Shown piece after piece: positions 23,475 through 33,347 of a stretch of 64,000 bases of DNA. The DNA is from an uncultured Christensenellaceae bacterium (lineage in GTDB: Bacteria > Bacillota > Clostridia > Christensenellales > UBA3700). The notes below the pieces were generated by a model. That model had not been told where the DNA came from and searched no databases. It saw only the letters and a list, made by a program, of their open reading frames with translations. Each line of letters begins with the position of its first letter. Position 1 is the first letter of the stretch. The stretch spans positions 186,001 through 250,000 of the forward strand of contig CALWBV010000001.1 in assembly GCA_944376205.1 (NCBI GenBank), written 5' to 3'. The translations under genes and the position numbers were made by a program.

Positions 23475-26102
23475 TTATTTTTTTGTCATCTTAAGCGTTG
23501 CGCTAATTCCATCGTAAGTCTCTACCGAATATTTGTATTGACTCACCTCTCCGTAATCCAATGACGAGATATATCTGGTAAGGTCTGTTATGCTGCAACC
23601 GAGATCAATCATGATATATCTTCCCGAATTCATCGAACTGCCGTATTTTTGTTTGTAATAATTGACAAGCGTTTGCAATTCCCGTGCGTTGTCGATAACG
23701 TAATCGTTCAGTTTACCTTCAAAATCAAAGAAGGTATTTGCATATATATTATAGTTTTCGCCCGCATAGTATCCGCTGTAAAGTCCCGTGTACTGTTCAT
23801 AGTGTTGACCGCCGTTGTAATTTCCGCTTGAAGCTTCACTAATGAACAGCAGATTGTGTTTGAGCACTTCGTATATCGAATTTTTATCGGGATAGCGTTT
23901 TACCGCCCAGGTAGCGTCAACAATATACCACACTCCTTCGGCGCAAACCTTGTTCCAAGCATGCTGTCCGCTACCGCTTTTACCCTTTATCTTATAGCAA
24001 GGTATTCCCTCTATTCCGCACATTAAACTCATGGCTTTTGCGTATCCGTTGCATACTGCCACGCCGTCGACAAAAACGCCCTCGAGATATAGCGAACGGC
24101 AAGAATAGAATTTATCGTATTCGGGATCGGTTGAGCTTACGTTTGACAAATCTTCTTCGAGCTTATAGTCGTATGCAACGTTGTCCGCCAACCAATCGCT
24201 CATGGCATGCACTTTTTGATAATCGGTCATAGAATCGTCTATAATTGTCCTCAAGACGTCCTTTGCCTTTTCGTATATCACATAAGCTGTTGATCCCTCA
24301 ACGGGAACAGGACGTACCCCGCGCTCAAGGGCAAGATAGAGTTCTTCGCTGTAATTTACCACTGCCGAAACGCTTGCGGAATTAATAGCGAAACCTTCGT
24401 AGTTATCATCCCTGCCCGTCGGGCTGTAATGCACGTCATTGATATTTTTTATCATATCAGTAGTACGGATTTCGTCATCCGCAATACAAGTGGAATCTAT
24501 ATCACCGCAGATATAATACTCTCCCGTATTTTCGCCTTTAAGCACGACAAACGAACCTTTGATAGCCTCATTCAGCTGCAAAGACAATCTGTTTATTTCG
24601 TTTTCAAGTCCTGATATCGTTGCGACATATCCCGTGTACATATGGACCTTAACGGCATTATCGTAACTTTCCGTACCAGATTTCATTATGTCCGTAGCAG
24701 GCAAAGAGTCATAGTATATGAGAAGATAATAGACAAAGTCTCTCAACTCATCTTCGTTGCGAATATAATAATTGTGTTTTTTGCCCAAAAATTCAAAACT
24801 GTTTTCATACGATAAATACGATTTGACGTTTTCGTCGGATATATCGACATCGAGTTTGCAAGTGCTTATATTTTCATAGCCCTTTCCGCCAAACTCTGCA
24901 ATGATTTTTACTTCGTCTCCGTACTTTATTTTTCCCGTTGCGTCAAAACTGCAACCGTCAAACAATTCGGGAGATTTATACGAGTAATACTTTTGATCTG
25001 CAATCTCCACAATATAATTCGAAGGAGTTGAATCTATATCCCAATTTACAATTATTTGAGGATATGAAGAGTCGTAGTCTATATCGATATTATAAGGATA
25101 TCTGTCGTTGTATTTAGTAAGTGTACGTATATCCATGTAAAATACAGTCTTGCCCCAAGAGGTATAGACTTCTACAAGGTGCGTACCTACATAATTATTG
25201 AAAAAGGAATAATTGAATTTGATTTTCGATGAAGACTGATATACGGTATAATAGATTTGACTCAATTCTTTTTTGTCAATACAAATTTGTTTGAAACTCA
25301 AATTCGTCAACTCTACCGTTGAATTGCCATTGAAAAAAATCAATTCTCTCGAAAGATACTTCAAATCGGCAGATGAGGGATCGTATATGAACGTATCGTC
25401 AACCAAACCTTCTATCTTCAAGGGCAAATCTTTGCAAATCTCGATATAAGTATAATCGTCAGTTCCGCTTTCATAAGTGATTTTTAACTGCGTTCTGAAG
25501 CCTGCGGAAAATCTGTTAAAGTAGCTCTTTTTTATGACCAGCGTATTACTTTCGTAATCGTAAGAATACATATCGCTTTGAATAAGCCCGTAAGCGTCGA
25601 CCGACTCAACTCCGCTGCTATCTGTCAAAGGAAGTGTCAATTCTGCGTTGCCGCTGCGATAATAATATACGGGCAAAAGTCGATCGACGACTTTGCTGTA
25701 AGATTGAGGAGGTTGAGTTTCGTCCTCGTCTCCTGTCGAAGGAAGCTGTTCGTCTCCTATTGCAAACTGTATGCTCTTTTGGTAAGTTTTGTCTCCCGCA
25801 TGCACGGTAAGCGTGGCGGTATAGACGTCATCCTGAAGATTTTGCAGTGTGATATAAGTGCGTTGAATGACGTTTTCGGTTTTGAAATACGTCTCACCGT
25901 CAGAACGCAAAATTTCCAGCTCATAACCGCTTGCGCCCTTATACGACCAACTCAAAACGCCTGTCGATTCGTTATATTCAAAAACGATCTCAGATTGTTG
26001 CTCGTTTGTTGTTCCTTCGCCTTGCTTGTCACAAGCGATAAAAGCAACGGACAGTGCCAATAAAATAACAACAATCAACACGATACTGCTTTTAGCTCTC
26101 AT
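23475..26102 (-). CDS. Large lipoprotein with transglutaminase-like protease domain
   Basis: Exported protein of 875 residues. The N terminus is a lipoprotein signal (hydrophobic stretch, then FIAC with the lipid cysteine at residue 24). Residues about 45-110 look like a fibronectin-type domain; the long middle part has beta-rich segments with no family I recognise. The C-terminal domain is transglutaminase-like with a full triad: C684 in AVCNGYAKAM, H714 in GQHAWNKV and D729 in WYIVDATW. In bacteria such domains usually act as cysteine proteases or cross-linkers on the cell surface. GGTGGAG precedes the ATG. Confidence 0.88.
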   Translation of the reverse strand: MRAKSSIVLIVVILLALSVAFIACDKQGEGTTNEQQSEIVFEYNESTGVLSWSYKGASGYELEILRSDGETYFKTENVIQRTYITLQNLQDDVYTATLTVHAGDKTYQKSIQFAIGDEQLPSTGDEDETQPPQSYSKVVDRLLPVYYYRSGNAELTLPLTDSSGVESVDAYGLIQSDMYSYDYESNTLVIKKSYFNRFSAGFRTQLKITYESGTDDYTYIEICKDLPLKIEGLVDDTFIYDPSSADLKYLSRELIFFNGNSTVELTNLSFKQICIDKKELSQIYYTVYQSSSKIKFNYSFFNNYVGTHLVEVYTSWGKTVFYMDIRTLTKYNDRYPYNIDIDYDSSYPQIIVNWDIDSTPSNYIVEIADQKYYSYKSPELFDGCSFDATGKIKYGDEVKIIAEFGGKGYENISTCKLDVDISDENVKSYLSYENSFEFLGKKHNYYIRNEDELRDFVYYLLIYYDSLPATDIMKSGTESYDNAVKVHMYTGYVATISGLENEINRLSLQLNEAIKGSFVVLKGENTGEYYICGDIDSTCIADDEIRTTDMIKNINDVHYSPTGRDDNYEGFAINSASVSAVVNYSEELYLALERGVRPVPVEGSTAYVIYEKAKDVLRTIIDDSMTDYQKVHAMSDWLADNVAYDYKLEEDLSNVSSTDPEYDKFYSCRSLYLEGVFVDGVAVCNGYAKAMSLMCGIEGIPCYKIKGKSGSGQHAWNKVCAEGVWYIVDATWAVKRYPDKNSIYEVLKHNLLFISEASSGNYNGGQHYEQYTGLYSGYYAGENYNIYANTFFDFEGKLNDYVIDNARELQTLVNYYKQKYGSSMNSGRYIMIDLGCSITDLTRYISSLDYGEVSQYKYSVETYDGISATLKMTKK

Positions 26103-26121
26103 ATTTCTCCACCTTATATTG

Positions 26122-26150
26122 ATTATAACATGCGGAAGTTAAGATTTCAA
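26122..26150 (-). promoter_or_regulatory. Promoter of the transglutaminase lipoprotein gene
   Basis: TTGAAA (26145-26150), 17 bases, TATAAT (26122-26127) on the minus strand, 19 bases before the start codon. Confidence 0.75.
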
Positions 26151-26154
26151 TACA

Positions 26155-26189
26155 AAAAAGGCACAAACTCAAAGAGTTTGCACCTTTTT
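26155..26189 (-). terminator. Terminator of the antiporter gene
   Basis: AAAAAGG and CAAACTC pair with GAGTTTG and CCTTTTT, interrupted by a 2x2 internal loop; three-base hairpin loop. It separates the antiporter gene from the next promoter and could work in both directions. Confidence 0.8.
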
Positions 26190-26243
26190 GCTTTTCAATT
26201 CAATTAGTCGTTAAGCTTTATATTCAGCCGCTTGATTATTTAA

Positions 26244-27743
26244 TTATTTGTTTTCTTCCGCATCGCTTTTCGTGCCGCTATCTGTTGAATCGGTTACCTG
26301 TTGTGAAGAACTTTCATCTACGGCATTCTTCGACGTTTCAGCAGAATTGTTTACGTCTGAAACATTGCCGACCTCATTGTTTTCTGCTTCTGCCATAACT
26401 ACGTCCTGCGCAAGATTTTCCATTCCTGCTCCCATCTCGGGAACTTCGATGTGAGGATACTTCTTATAAAGGAGTTTGAGACACAAAGGAGTAAGGATAG
26501 ACGATACTATGATGAGCAATATTATAGCGGGATAATATTCTTCGGAAATGAGTCCCATGGACTTACCGGTATTCGCAACGATAAGGCACACCTCACCTCT
26601 TACCATCATACCGATACCGACCTTGCAGCTGTCAGGCCAATTGTACTTGCAGATCCTCGCACCGGCACCGCAACCGACAAACTTTGCTGCCATACCGAAC
26701 AATACGAAAGCGAGACAGCACAAAACTATATAAACCGCATTGCCGCTCTTGAACATAGATCCTATCTGATTATAGTCAAGCGATATACCGATGTTTGCAA
26801 AGAACATAGGCGAAAACAGCATATATGCACTCATGTCGATTCTGCGTTCAACATAATGACTTTCCTTCATGTTTGCGAACATCATACCTGCCATGAACGA
26901 ACCCGTGATAGCAGCCACGCCGAACAAAGTTTCAGCGATTGCGGCATAGAGGAAACAGATCGCAAGACTGAATATCGAAAGTCTTCTGGTATGAGGGAAT
27001 TTGTCGCTCATCTTCTTGAAAGCAAAATGTACGAGGAAGCCCACGCCGATAGCAACTGCAAAGAAAAGTATTACGTTGAGAGTCGTTACGAGTGCGGAAT
27101 TGGGATTTTCCGTAAACAGACCGACGAATGCTTTACCGATGCTGAAGCTTGTAGTATTTGCAGTAAATATAGCAAGAATAATGATACCAATGATATCGTC
27201 AAGGATTGCGGCGGTAACTATAGACGCTCCTACTTTACCGTGCAGCACGTTGAGTTCCTTGAGTACGGCAACGGTAATACCTACCGAAGTTGCAGTAAGG
27301 ATAACGCCGAAGAAGAATCTCTGTTTGAGAATTGATATTTCCTGATTAAAGAGTCTGTCAGGAAGAATAAGCGATACCAAAAATCCTACGATAAAAGGCA
27401 CAAGCACGCCAAGGCTGGTAATTATTACCGATGCAATACCGTTTTTCTTGATTTCCTTGAGGTTGGTTTCCATACCTGCAGAAAACATAATAAGGTTTAC
27501 ACCGATAGTGGCAAGAGTCGATATGACAACGCTATGACTGTCCACCAAGAACAATTCGGAATTGATTTTAGAGAGCAAAAGATTTACGAGTCCTATCAAA
27601 ACGCCAGCCAACAATGCACCTAAAACCTGTGGCAAACCCAGCTTTTTAAGAATAATACCAAAAAATTTGGTAGTCAGCAATACAATTGCGATTTCAAAGA
27701 ATATCCAGTTACTGTTGTGGATAATTTCAATTAAAGTTTGCAT
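26244..27743 (-). CDS. Cation/proton antiporter (CPA2, KefB/NapA-like)
   Basis: Membrane protein of 499 residues with about twelve hydrophobic helices up to residue 425. TATSVGITVAVLKEL and AAILDDIIGIIIL carry the unwound helix and the paired aspartates of the CPA2 exchange site, so sodium or potassium for proton exchange is likely. Instead of the RCK/TrkA domain of Kef proteins it ends in an acidic, Ser/Asn-rich 70-residue tail that is probably disordered. GGAGGA precedes the ATG, and the gene has its own promoter and terminator. Confidence 0.9.
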   Translation of the reverse strand: MQTLIEIIHNSNWIFFEIAIVLLTTKFFGIILKKLGLPQVLGALLAGVLIGLVNLLLSKINSELFLVDSHSVVISTLATIGVNLIMFSAGMETNLKEIKKNGIASVIITSLGVLVPFIVGFLVSLILPDRLFNQEISILKQRFFFGVILTATSVGITVAVLKELNVLHGKVGASIVTAAILDDIIGIIILAIFTANTTSFSIGKAFVGLFTENPNSALVTTLNVILFFAVAIGVGFLVHFAFKKMSDKFPHTRRLSIFSLAICFLYAAIAETLFGVAAITGSFMAGMMFANMKESHYVERRIDMSAYMLFSPMFFANIGISLDYNQIGSMFKSGNAVYIVLCCLAFVLFGMAAKFVGCGAGARICKYNWPDSCKVGIGMMVRGEVCLIVANTGKSMGLISEEYYPAIILLIIVSSILTPLCLKLLYKKYPHIEVPEMGAGMENLAQDVVMAEAENNEVGNVSDVNNSAETSKNAVDESSSQQVTDSTDSGTKSDAEENK

Positions 27744-27782
27744 AACCTGTCCTCCAATTTTTTCCCCCGTTCAAATCAACTA

Positions 27783-27812
27783 ATTATATGCCACGCAAAT
27801 TACATAAGTCAA
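27783..27812 (-). promoter_or_regulatory. Promoter of the antiporter gene
   Basis: TTGACT (27807-27812), 18 bases, TATAAT (27783-27788) on the minus strand. Confidence 0.7.
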
Positions 27813-28142
27813 CACATTTTTTCAAATTTTTTGCATAACGGGACATATGACAAATATACTATATATTATTTATAATATATATTTTTAGAGTTTTACATAT
27901 CTTATACATTCTTTGTTAAAAATTACAACAATTAAGATTAAAGCTTATGCCCTGATAATCGCCTTTTGAAGGTTTATTATACTGCGATACGGCGCTTTTA
28001 TGAATTTATTATGATTAAAAACCTATAAACGGTAGAAAACTATCGTTTGTCGCAAAGCGAAAAATTTCGCAATACAGATTCAAAATTATTGACTCTCCCT
28101 TTATTCCTCCCATTTCCACGTAAAATATTAAGCAAATCAGAC
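27813..28142. other. AT-rich intergenic region, no gene seen
   Basis: The stretch holds no open frame with a ribosome binding site and family-like sequence. It is AT-rich with a TATA-rich core near 27860-27890. I see no strong hairpin, repeat or promoter other than those listed at its borders. Confidence 0.6.
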
Positions 28143-28173
28143 AAAAAAAAGAGCGTCCAAAAACAGGACGCTC
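28143..28173 (-). terminator. Terminator of the YdbC-like gene
   Basis: GAGCGTCC and GGACGCTC form an 8-bp stem, with eight A on the left that read as a T run on the minus strand. Confidence 0.9.
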
Positions 28174-28208
28174 ATAATTTGTGCGTTTAACGAAAAAATT
28201 GCTCTCGA

Positions 28209-28430
28209 TCAAAGATCCATTGAATTCAGCAAATCTCTCAAATTGATAATCTCTTCCTTGCTCAAAGTAACGCCTTTGCCCATCTTTTCGCCATCGGGAG
28301 ACCATTCTCTGATGTCGTATTTAGCTTCTTTCTGATTCCAACTGATGAGTTTGATTTCTTTTTTCCAACCCTTACTGGACTCGGAAAGGCTGCCGTACGT
28401 CTTAACAATGTCGAATTTGAATTCTGCCAT
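28209..28430 (-). CDS. YdbC/PC4-like single-stranded DNA-binding protein
   Basis: Small protein of 73 residues belonging to the PC4/YdbC group, which are dimeric Whirly-like folds binding single-stranded DNA. Seen here are FKFDIVKTYGSLSES, GWKKEIKLISWN, YDIREWSPDGEKMGKGVTL and a C-terminal helix, the usual order. The start at ATG 28430 follows AGGAGG; an upstream in-frame start overlaps that site. The role in bacteria, perhaps transcription or repair, is not settled. Monocistronic. Confidence 0.88.
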   Translation of the reverse strand: MAEFKFDIVKTYGSLSESSKGWKKEIKLISWNQKEAKYDIREWSPDGEKMGKGVTLSKEEIINLRDLLNSMDL

Positions 28431-28470
28431 TTTTGTTCCTCCTGTGAACAATTTTCTCTAACTTAAGTTA

Positions 28471-28499
28471 ATTATAACATAATATTTTTTCAAATACAA
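28471..28499 (-). promoter_or_regulatory. Promoter of the YdbC-like gene
   Basis: TTGTAT (28494-28499), 17 bases, TATAAT (28471-28476) on the minus strand. Confidence 0.65.
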
Positions 28500-28584
28500 T
28501 ACTTTTTTTAATATTTTAATAATTATTTTTTAATATTATAATTATTATATCATTAATATATAAGTATTATATTTTATTTGCGCA

Positions 28585-31500
28585 CTATTTTTGCGCATGC
28601 GCACTGTCTTTTGAAGGCGTCTCGCTTGCAAATATAGGAGTCATTCTGAATTCATAGACGATATCTTCGTCAGACGTATGTCTGAACTCTGCTCTCGTAT
28701 CGGGACCGCAGCTGTTACTTCCTACGCCTCTAACGAATCCGTCTATTCTTACGATGCTTTTATCAGAAGGCTTAAGTTCAAAATCGTGTTTTGCCTCGGC
28801 AATAGCTTTATCGGTATAATTGTTTACGTTAAAGTTAAATGCCTCTCCGCTTGCGGCAAACTTGAGTCCGTCCCCGTGCTCGTTTGTGATTTTTACCCAT
28901 CTTACGTCACAGCGGTTGCCGTTATCCTGCGGTTTGATATAATGCTCGAACATATCTTCGACGCTCGATTTATAAATACCCATGATCGCATGCGCCGACA
29001 TATCGCTGTAATTTTCCTTATCGCCTCTGCCGTAATATTCTACCTGCGTATATTCTGAAGGCAATTCTATGTTGAGACCGAATTTAGGGATATCGTATGC
29101 CTTTAATTTTTCAAGACAAGGGCGGATATCTATTTCACCGTTGTCATAAATTTTATATTGCGTATAAACGTTGAAAAGCGCCTTTCCTTTGCCCGAAAGT
29201 CTTTCCTCGGTATTGACTTCGACGCAGTTGCAATTCTTCTTGTATTCAAAATTTACGAGTTCAGTCTTTATATCGTCAAAGCCAAGCTTTTTCCAGCCTT
29301 TGACAACATACATATAGTTGTCGATCGGTGCTCTGTAAATATTGGGAACGAATATTTGGGCGTTTTTGTCGTTTCCGAAAAACTCTCTGCCACCCGCCTC
29401 GTAACTGCACATCTTGCCTTTTCTGATATTGAACACGACTTTTGCGCTGTTGGTAAGAATCTTAAGAAAACCGTTTTCTTCTACGCACACGATATCTTTA
29501 CCTTCGGGTTTTTCGCCTTTTTTGATAAATTTACACAAAGACAACTGTTCTTTAGCGATGACTTTTTTAGTCTTTTTGTCTATATAGACAAAATTGATGT
29601 AGCAATCTTTTGTGGTATCGAGTGCAGGATGTTTGATAGTAACTTCGCACGAATCCATAGGCAAAATTTCGTTTTCGATTTCGCCTTCGGTAATGATTTC
29701 TCCGCTTCTTACGTACTGCCATTTTATCTGCATATAAGACGTCGATAAGAATCGGTTCGTATTGCAAAGAAGATATTTGTTGTTTGATATATAATCCGCT
29801 CTTACGGGACGATAAACCGCCTGCATATTAATAGCGCTAGGCGAAGGTCTGCGATCGGGATATACGAGTCCGTCTACGCAGAAGTTACCGTCATGAGCAT
29901 ATTCTCCGTGATCTCCGCCGTACAGATATCCCTTCTTTGTCTTTACGGCATGGTCAGCCCATTCCCATATACAGCCGCCCATTGCCGTGGGAACTTTTTC
30001 GAATAAACGCATATACAAATCCAACGAACCTGGTCCTACGCCCATAGAATGCGCATACTCGCACTGGAAATAAGGTGCTCTGTAAAACTTTTTCGGAGCC
30101 TTTCCTTCAGCGTATTTCTCATAAAATTCCGTAGACGCATACATCTGCGAAATAACGTCGTAATTAAATTTGGGACATCTCGAAACTCCCTCATAATGTA
30201 TAGGAGTGCCGCCGTCCAACTCTTTGAGACGAGCATAGCAATAATCCTGATTTTTCCAACCGCCTGACTCGTTTCCGAGAGACCACATGGTTACGCAAGC
30301 ATTGTTCTTGTCTCGCATATACATTCTGTACACTCTGTCCCAAAAATGATTGCACCACTTCTTGTTGTTGGAAATAAGGTTTGGTCTGGGCAAAGGGAAA
30401 TACGTCGCATAACAGCCGTGCGTCTCTATATCCGCTTCGTCTATTATATATATCCCCAGATGGTTAGCTATTTTGAGAAATACGGGATCGGGAGGATAGT
30501 GCGATGTACGGACTGCGTTAACGTTGAGTTCTTTCATCAAAACGACCTCGTTGTAAAGTTCTTCCGCAGTAACGGTATAGCCGTTGCTTTCATGAGTATC
30601 GTGGTGATTTACGCCCTTGATTTTTATAGGCTTGTCATTGAAAAGGAAGACGCAATTTTTTATTGCGATTTCTTTTATACCGACTTCCTGACGGATACAT
30701 TGGACTGTCTTGCCGTCCTTTATTATTTCTATGAACAATGTATATAAATCGGGAATTTCGGCACTCCACGTCTTGGGTTGAGAAAGCGTAAATTCAACAG
30801 AGTCGCCCTCTTTGACATCAAGCTGTTTTTTGCCGTCAAAAAGCGTCGCTACAATCTTTGCATCGTCGCTTTTTACGCTCTTTGTGTCTACCTTAACAAG
30901 ATATTGTTCTTTGGCGCTTCTTACTACCTTGACATGATAATCCCATACATAATCGTCACCGTATGACGTAATGTAAACGTCTCTGAATATGCCGTTGTTT
31001 CTGAACATATCCTGACATTCGAGATAAGTACCGTTGCACCACTTGTAGACAAGTGCGACGAGTTCGTTTTTACCGTCCTCTGCAAGGTACTCCGTAATAT
31101 CGAATTCGTGAGTATTGTGACTTCCCTCTCCGTAGCCGATATAATAGCCGTTTACATAAAGCTGTATGCACGAACTTACACCGAGGAAAGTAATGACGTT
31201 GCGAGTTGATTTTTTGAGAGTAAAAGTCTTGCGGTATATACCTACGCTGTTGTAAACCTCGACCGTTTTCTGACCGTTGTCCGTTTTGAAATTCTTACCG
31301 TAAATTCCTTTATCTGCGGGCACATAGGGTCTTGTATTGAGATCGAACATATATCTAGTATTTATATAAAAAGGCGCTTCGTATCCTTGGAACTGCCAGC
31401 AACCGGGCACCTTTACGCTGTCAAACTTCAATTCGTCCGTATCGATTTGCAAAGGCATGTCGCTGATTTTGGAATAAAACGCAAAGTCCCATTTACCGTT

Positions 31501-31662
31501 TAACACTTTGACCATACCGGACTCGTATCTTTCGTCGAGATAGGTAGTATTCTGACATGTCACTCTGTCCTTAAAGGGTATAAAATACGATCTGGGGGGC
31601 AAAGCGTTGTCTGCAAAGCACGAAAATTCGTTGTAAAAATCATTGGAAAGATTGTAAATCAT
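28585..31662 (-). CDS. Beta-galactosidase, glycoside hydrolase family 2
   Basis: Enzyme of 1025 residues with the LacZ-type domain order: jelly-roll sugar-binding domain (about 50-240), immunoglobulin-like domain, TIM barrel (about 335-630), a second beta domain and a C-terminal small-chain domain. The acid/base is E465 in MWSLGNESGG and the nucleophile E535 in QCEYAHSMG. There is no signal peptide, so it works in the cytoplasm on imported beta-galactosides. CGGAGA precedes the ATG. It stands alone with its own promoter; no permease or LacI-type regulator is adjacent. No terminator was recognised after it. Confidence 0.95.
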   Translation of the reverse strand: MIYNLSNDFYNEFSCFADNALPPRSYFIPFKDRVTCQNTTYLDERYESGMVKVLNGKWDFAFYSKISDMPLQIDTDELKFDSVKVPGCWQFQGYEAPFYINTRYMFDLNTRPYVPADKGIYGKNFKTDNGQKTVEVYNSVGIYRKTFTLKKSTRNVITFLGVSSCIQLYVNGYYIGYGEGSHNTHEFDITEYLAEDGKNELVALVYKWCNGTYLECQDMFRNNGIFRDVYITSYGDDYVWDYHVKVVRSAKEQYLVKVDTKSVKSDDAKIVATLFDGKKQLDVKEGDSVEFTLSQPKTWSAEIPDLYTLFIEIIKDGKTVQCIRQEVGIKEIAIKNCVFLFNDKPIKIKGVNHHDTHESNGYTVTAEELYNEVVLMKELNVNAVRTSHYPPDPVFLKIANHLGIYIIDEADIETHGCYATYFPLPRPNLISNNKKWCNHFWDRVYRMYMRDKNNACVTMWSLGNESGGWKNQDYCYARLKELDGGTPIHYEGVSRCPKFNYDVISQMYASTEFYEKYAEGKAPKKFYRAPYFQCEYAHSMGVGPGSLDLYMRLFEKVPTAMGGCIWEWADHAVKTKKGYLYGGDHGEYAHDGNFCVDGLVYPDRRPSPSAINMQAVYRPVRADYISNNKYLLCNTNRFLSTSYMQIKWQYVRSGEIITEGEIENEILPMDSCEVTIKHPALDTTKDCYINFVYIDKKTKKVIAKEQLSLCKFIKKGEKPEGKDIVCVEENGFLKILTNSAKVVFNIRKGKMCSYEAGGREFFGNDKNAQIFVPNIYRAPIDNYMYVVKGWKKLGFDDIKTELVNFEYKKNCNCVEVNTEERLSGKGKALFNVYTQYKIYDNGEIDIRPCLEKLKAYDIPKFGLNIELPSEYTQVEYYGRGDKENYSDMSAHAIMGIYKSSVEDMFEHYIKPQDNGNRCDVRWVKITNEHGDGLKFAASGEAFNFNVNNYTDKAIAEAKHDFELKPSDKSIVRIDGFVRGVGSNSCGPDTRAEFRHTSDEDIVYEFRMTPIFASETPSKDSAHAQK

Positions 31663-31688
31663 ATATGTCTCCGAAATTCTTTTTTAAT

Positions 31689-31717
31689 ATTATAACATTA
31701 TAATAATTAATAAGCAA
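31689..31717 (-). promoter_or_regulatory. Promoter of the beta-galactosidase gene
   Basis: TTGCTT (31712-31717), 17 bases, TATAAT (31689-31694) on the minus strand. Confidence 0.65.
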
Positions 31718-31852
31718 TACGTATTTAAGATTTATGAATATAATTGTATGAATTTTCACATCTGAAGCTTTAATCTTTTGAATTGTTTATGCGATATTAT
31801 TTTCAGTACCGAGAAATAACAAACAAAAAAATAACAACATAGAGATGAAAAA

Positions 31853-32230
31853 TTATTTCCATATTGCGCAAAAAGGAAAAAACGCAAGTCTGCAAATCTT
31901 AAACCACTGTCCTGCAAGAGGAAAACCCACTAAAGTCGCACAGGATACAATGGCATTCAAAATACAGACAGTACCTATAATCCACCCGAAAGTTATCAGC
32001 CAAAAAAACGACGCCAACGGTCTGTTGACGATTAATACAACGTCCTTACCGAACGGCTTATAAACAAGCCAACCGATACGGAAACATTGCAATGACAGAG
32101 GAAAACCTACAACGGAAAACATCAACACCAGTCCGACAAAAATCCACACAGAAGCCAAGAAAATTCCTCCGAAAAATTTCCAATAAAAATTCCCTGCTAT
32201 CCTCAAAGATTTTTTGATTATCCACTTCAT
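31853..32230 (-). CDS. YccF-domain membrane protein
   Basis: Protein of 125 residues with four hydrophobic segments. It contains the duplicated YccF block: SVVGFPLSLQCFRIGWLVYKPFG and later LVGFPLAGQWFKICRLAFFP. YccF proteins are inner-membrane proteins of unknown function. ATG 32230 is chosen over GTG 32248, because AGGT lies between the two. Confidence 0.82.
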   Translation of the reverse strand: MKWIIKKSLRIAGNFYWKFFGGIFLASVWIFVGLVLMFSVVGFPLSLQCFRIGWLVYKPFGKDVVLIVNRPLASFFWLITFGWIIGTVCILNAIVSCATLVGFPLAGQWFKICRLAFFPFCAIWK

Positions 32231-32332
32231 ATACCTAGTATGCGACACAAAAAAACATTTAATCTTTAATGATAAATTTTAATGTCAATATCTTTTGACG
32301 CGTAAAAAATCTCGGCTATGTGCTTTTACAAT

Positions 32333-32370
32333 AAAAAAGGACTTGTCAAGTTTTAACCGACAAATCCTTT
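32333..32370 (-). terminator. Terminator of the C_GCAxxG_C_C gene
   Basis: AAAGGA-C-TTGTC pairs with GACAA-A-TCCTTT; on the minus strand six T follow. Confidence 0.75.
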
Positions 32371-32444
32371 GTTTATCAAAATATTTATATTCAGAGTTTT
32401 ACATTACAGTTCAAACGACAAAATATCCCGTTGATTTCTTAATT

Positions 32445-32903
32445 TCAACCTCCCAATTCAAGATAATCGTTGAGAATTTCAATACTGTCCGTAACAAACT
32501 TTACGCAAGGTCTGACTCTGTAATATTCATCGTCCCTGACCTGCGGCTCATAGCCCGCTGTAAGGTTTTTGACGTTTTTGAGAAGCTCGCCGCAATTATC
32601 GCTGCCGTTACGCTCCTTGAACTTGGCAACAAGATATTGAACTTCTTTGTATATTGCGGCTTTATCCTTATGAGGATCGCTGTCATGATTACGGTATAAT
32701 CCCAATACTATTGCGTAAGCGCTGACAGCGCCGCAAAGATTTCTCGTTCTGCCGAATCCTCCACCGAATCCCACGGATACTGCCAGTAAAGTTTTTTTAT
32801 CCAGTCCCAAAATATCAGCGAATGCCAGCACTACGGACTGACAACAGTTATATCCCTTTTTGAAGTTTTCATAACCGTTTTGTATTCTTTCGGATTTTTG
32901 CAT
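32445..32903 (-). CDS. C_GCAxxG_C_C family protein
   Basis: Small cytoplasmic protein of 152 residues with the family pattern of widely spaced cysteines: GYNCCQSVVLAF near the N terminus, GFGGGFGRTRNLCGAVSA, one cysteine in DNCGELL and one in VRPCVKFV. Members are frequent in anaerobes and are thought to bind a metal or redox cofactor, without a proven reaction. ATG 32903 follows GGAGGTAG; the longer in-frame start lacks such a site. Confidence 0.85.
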   Translation of the reverse strand: MQKSERIQNGYENFKKGYNCCQSVVLAFADILGLDKKTLLAVSVGFGGGFGRTRNLCGAVSAYAIVLGLYRNHDSDPHKDKAAIYKEVQYLVAKFKERNGSDNCGELLKNVKNLTAGYEPQVRDDEYYRVRPCVKFVTDSIEILNDYLELGG

Positions 32904-32922
32904 AAACTCTACCTCCGTCAAA

Positions 32923-32951
32923 ATTATATCACTTTGCATAAATATTGTCTA
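32923..32951 (-). promoter_or_regulatory. Promoter of the C_GCAxxG_C_C gene
   Basis: TAGACA (32946-32951), 17 bases, TATAAT (32923-32928) on the minus strand. Confidence 0.6.
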
Positions 32952-33012
32952 TCAGAGAGCGGATTTTACTCGTATAATTGTCGCTTTATATTATAATCAA
33001 TAAAATAATCGC

Positions 33013-33050
33013 AAAATAAAAAAATATATGCCGTCCGAAGACGGCATATA
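33013..33050 (-). terminator. Terminator after HU
   Basis: TATATGCCGTC and GACGGCATATA form an 11-bp stem with a CGAA loop, with a T-rich run on the minus strand. It ends the arginine operon transcript and hup. Confidence 0.88.
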
Positions 33051-33077
33051 ATCTTTCTTAAAATTCAATATTTTGTC

Positions 33078-33347
33078 TTACAAAGAATCCTTGTTAGACT
33101 TCGATGCCTTAAAGTTGATAACTTTGGACTCGGGAATATCGATCTTTGCACCGGTAGCGGGGTTGATACCCTGACGAGCGGCACGCGTCTTTACTTCAAA
33201 AGTACCAAATCCAAGCAAAGCAACCTTATCGCCAGCTTTCATTGCGTCCATGATAGCTTCAATCATTGCATCGCAGCACTTTGCAGCGTCTGCTTTGGAG
33301 CAGCCGGACTTCTCGGCCATAGCATCAATGAGTTGTGTTTTGTTCAT
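33078..33347 (-). CDS. hup: Nucleoid-associated protein HU
   Basis: DNA-bending protein of 89 residues, active as a dimer on the nucleoid. The family sequence is complete: MNKTQLIDAMAEKSG, GFGTFEVKTRAARQG and NPATGAKIDIP, with the DNA-binding arm in between. AAGGAGAG precedes the ATG. The start overlaps the stop of the GNAT gene in an ATGA arrangement, placing HU as the last gene of the arginine transcript, although a separate promoter inside the GNAT gene is possible and would make sense for an abundant protein. Two extra cysteines (C16, C24, C25 region) are unusual for HU. Confidence 0.95.
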   Translation of the reverse strand: MNKTQLIDAMAEKSGCSKADAAKCCDAMIEAIMDAMKAGDKVALLGFGTFEVKTRAARQGINPATGAKIDIPESKVINFKASKSNKDSL

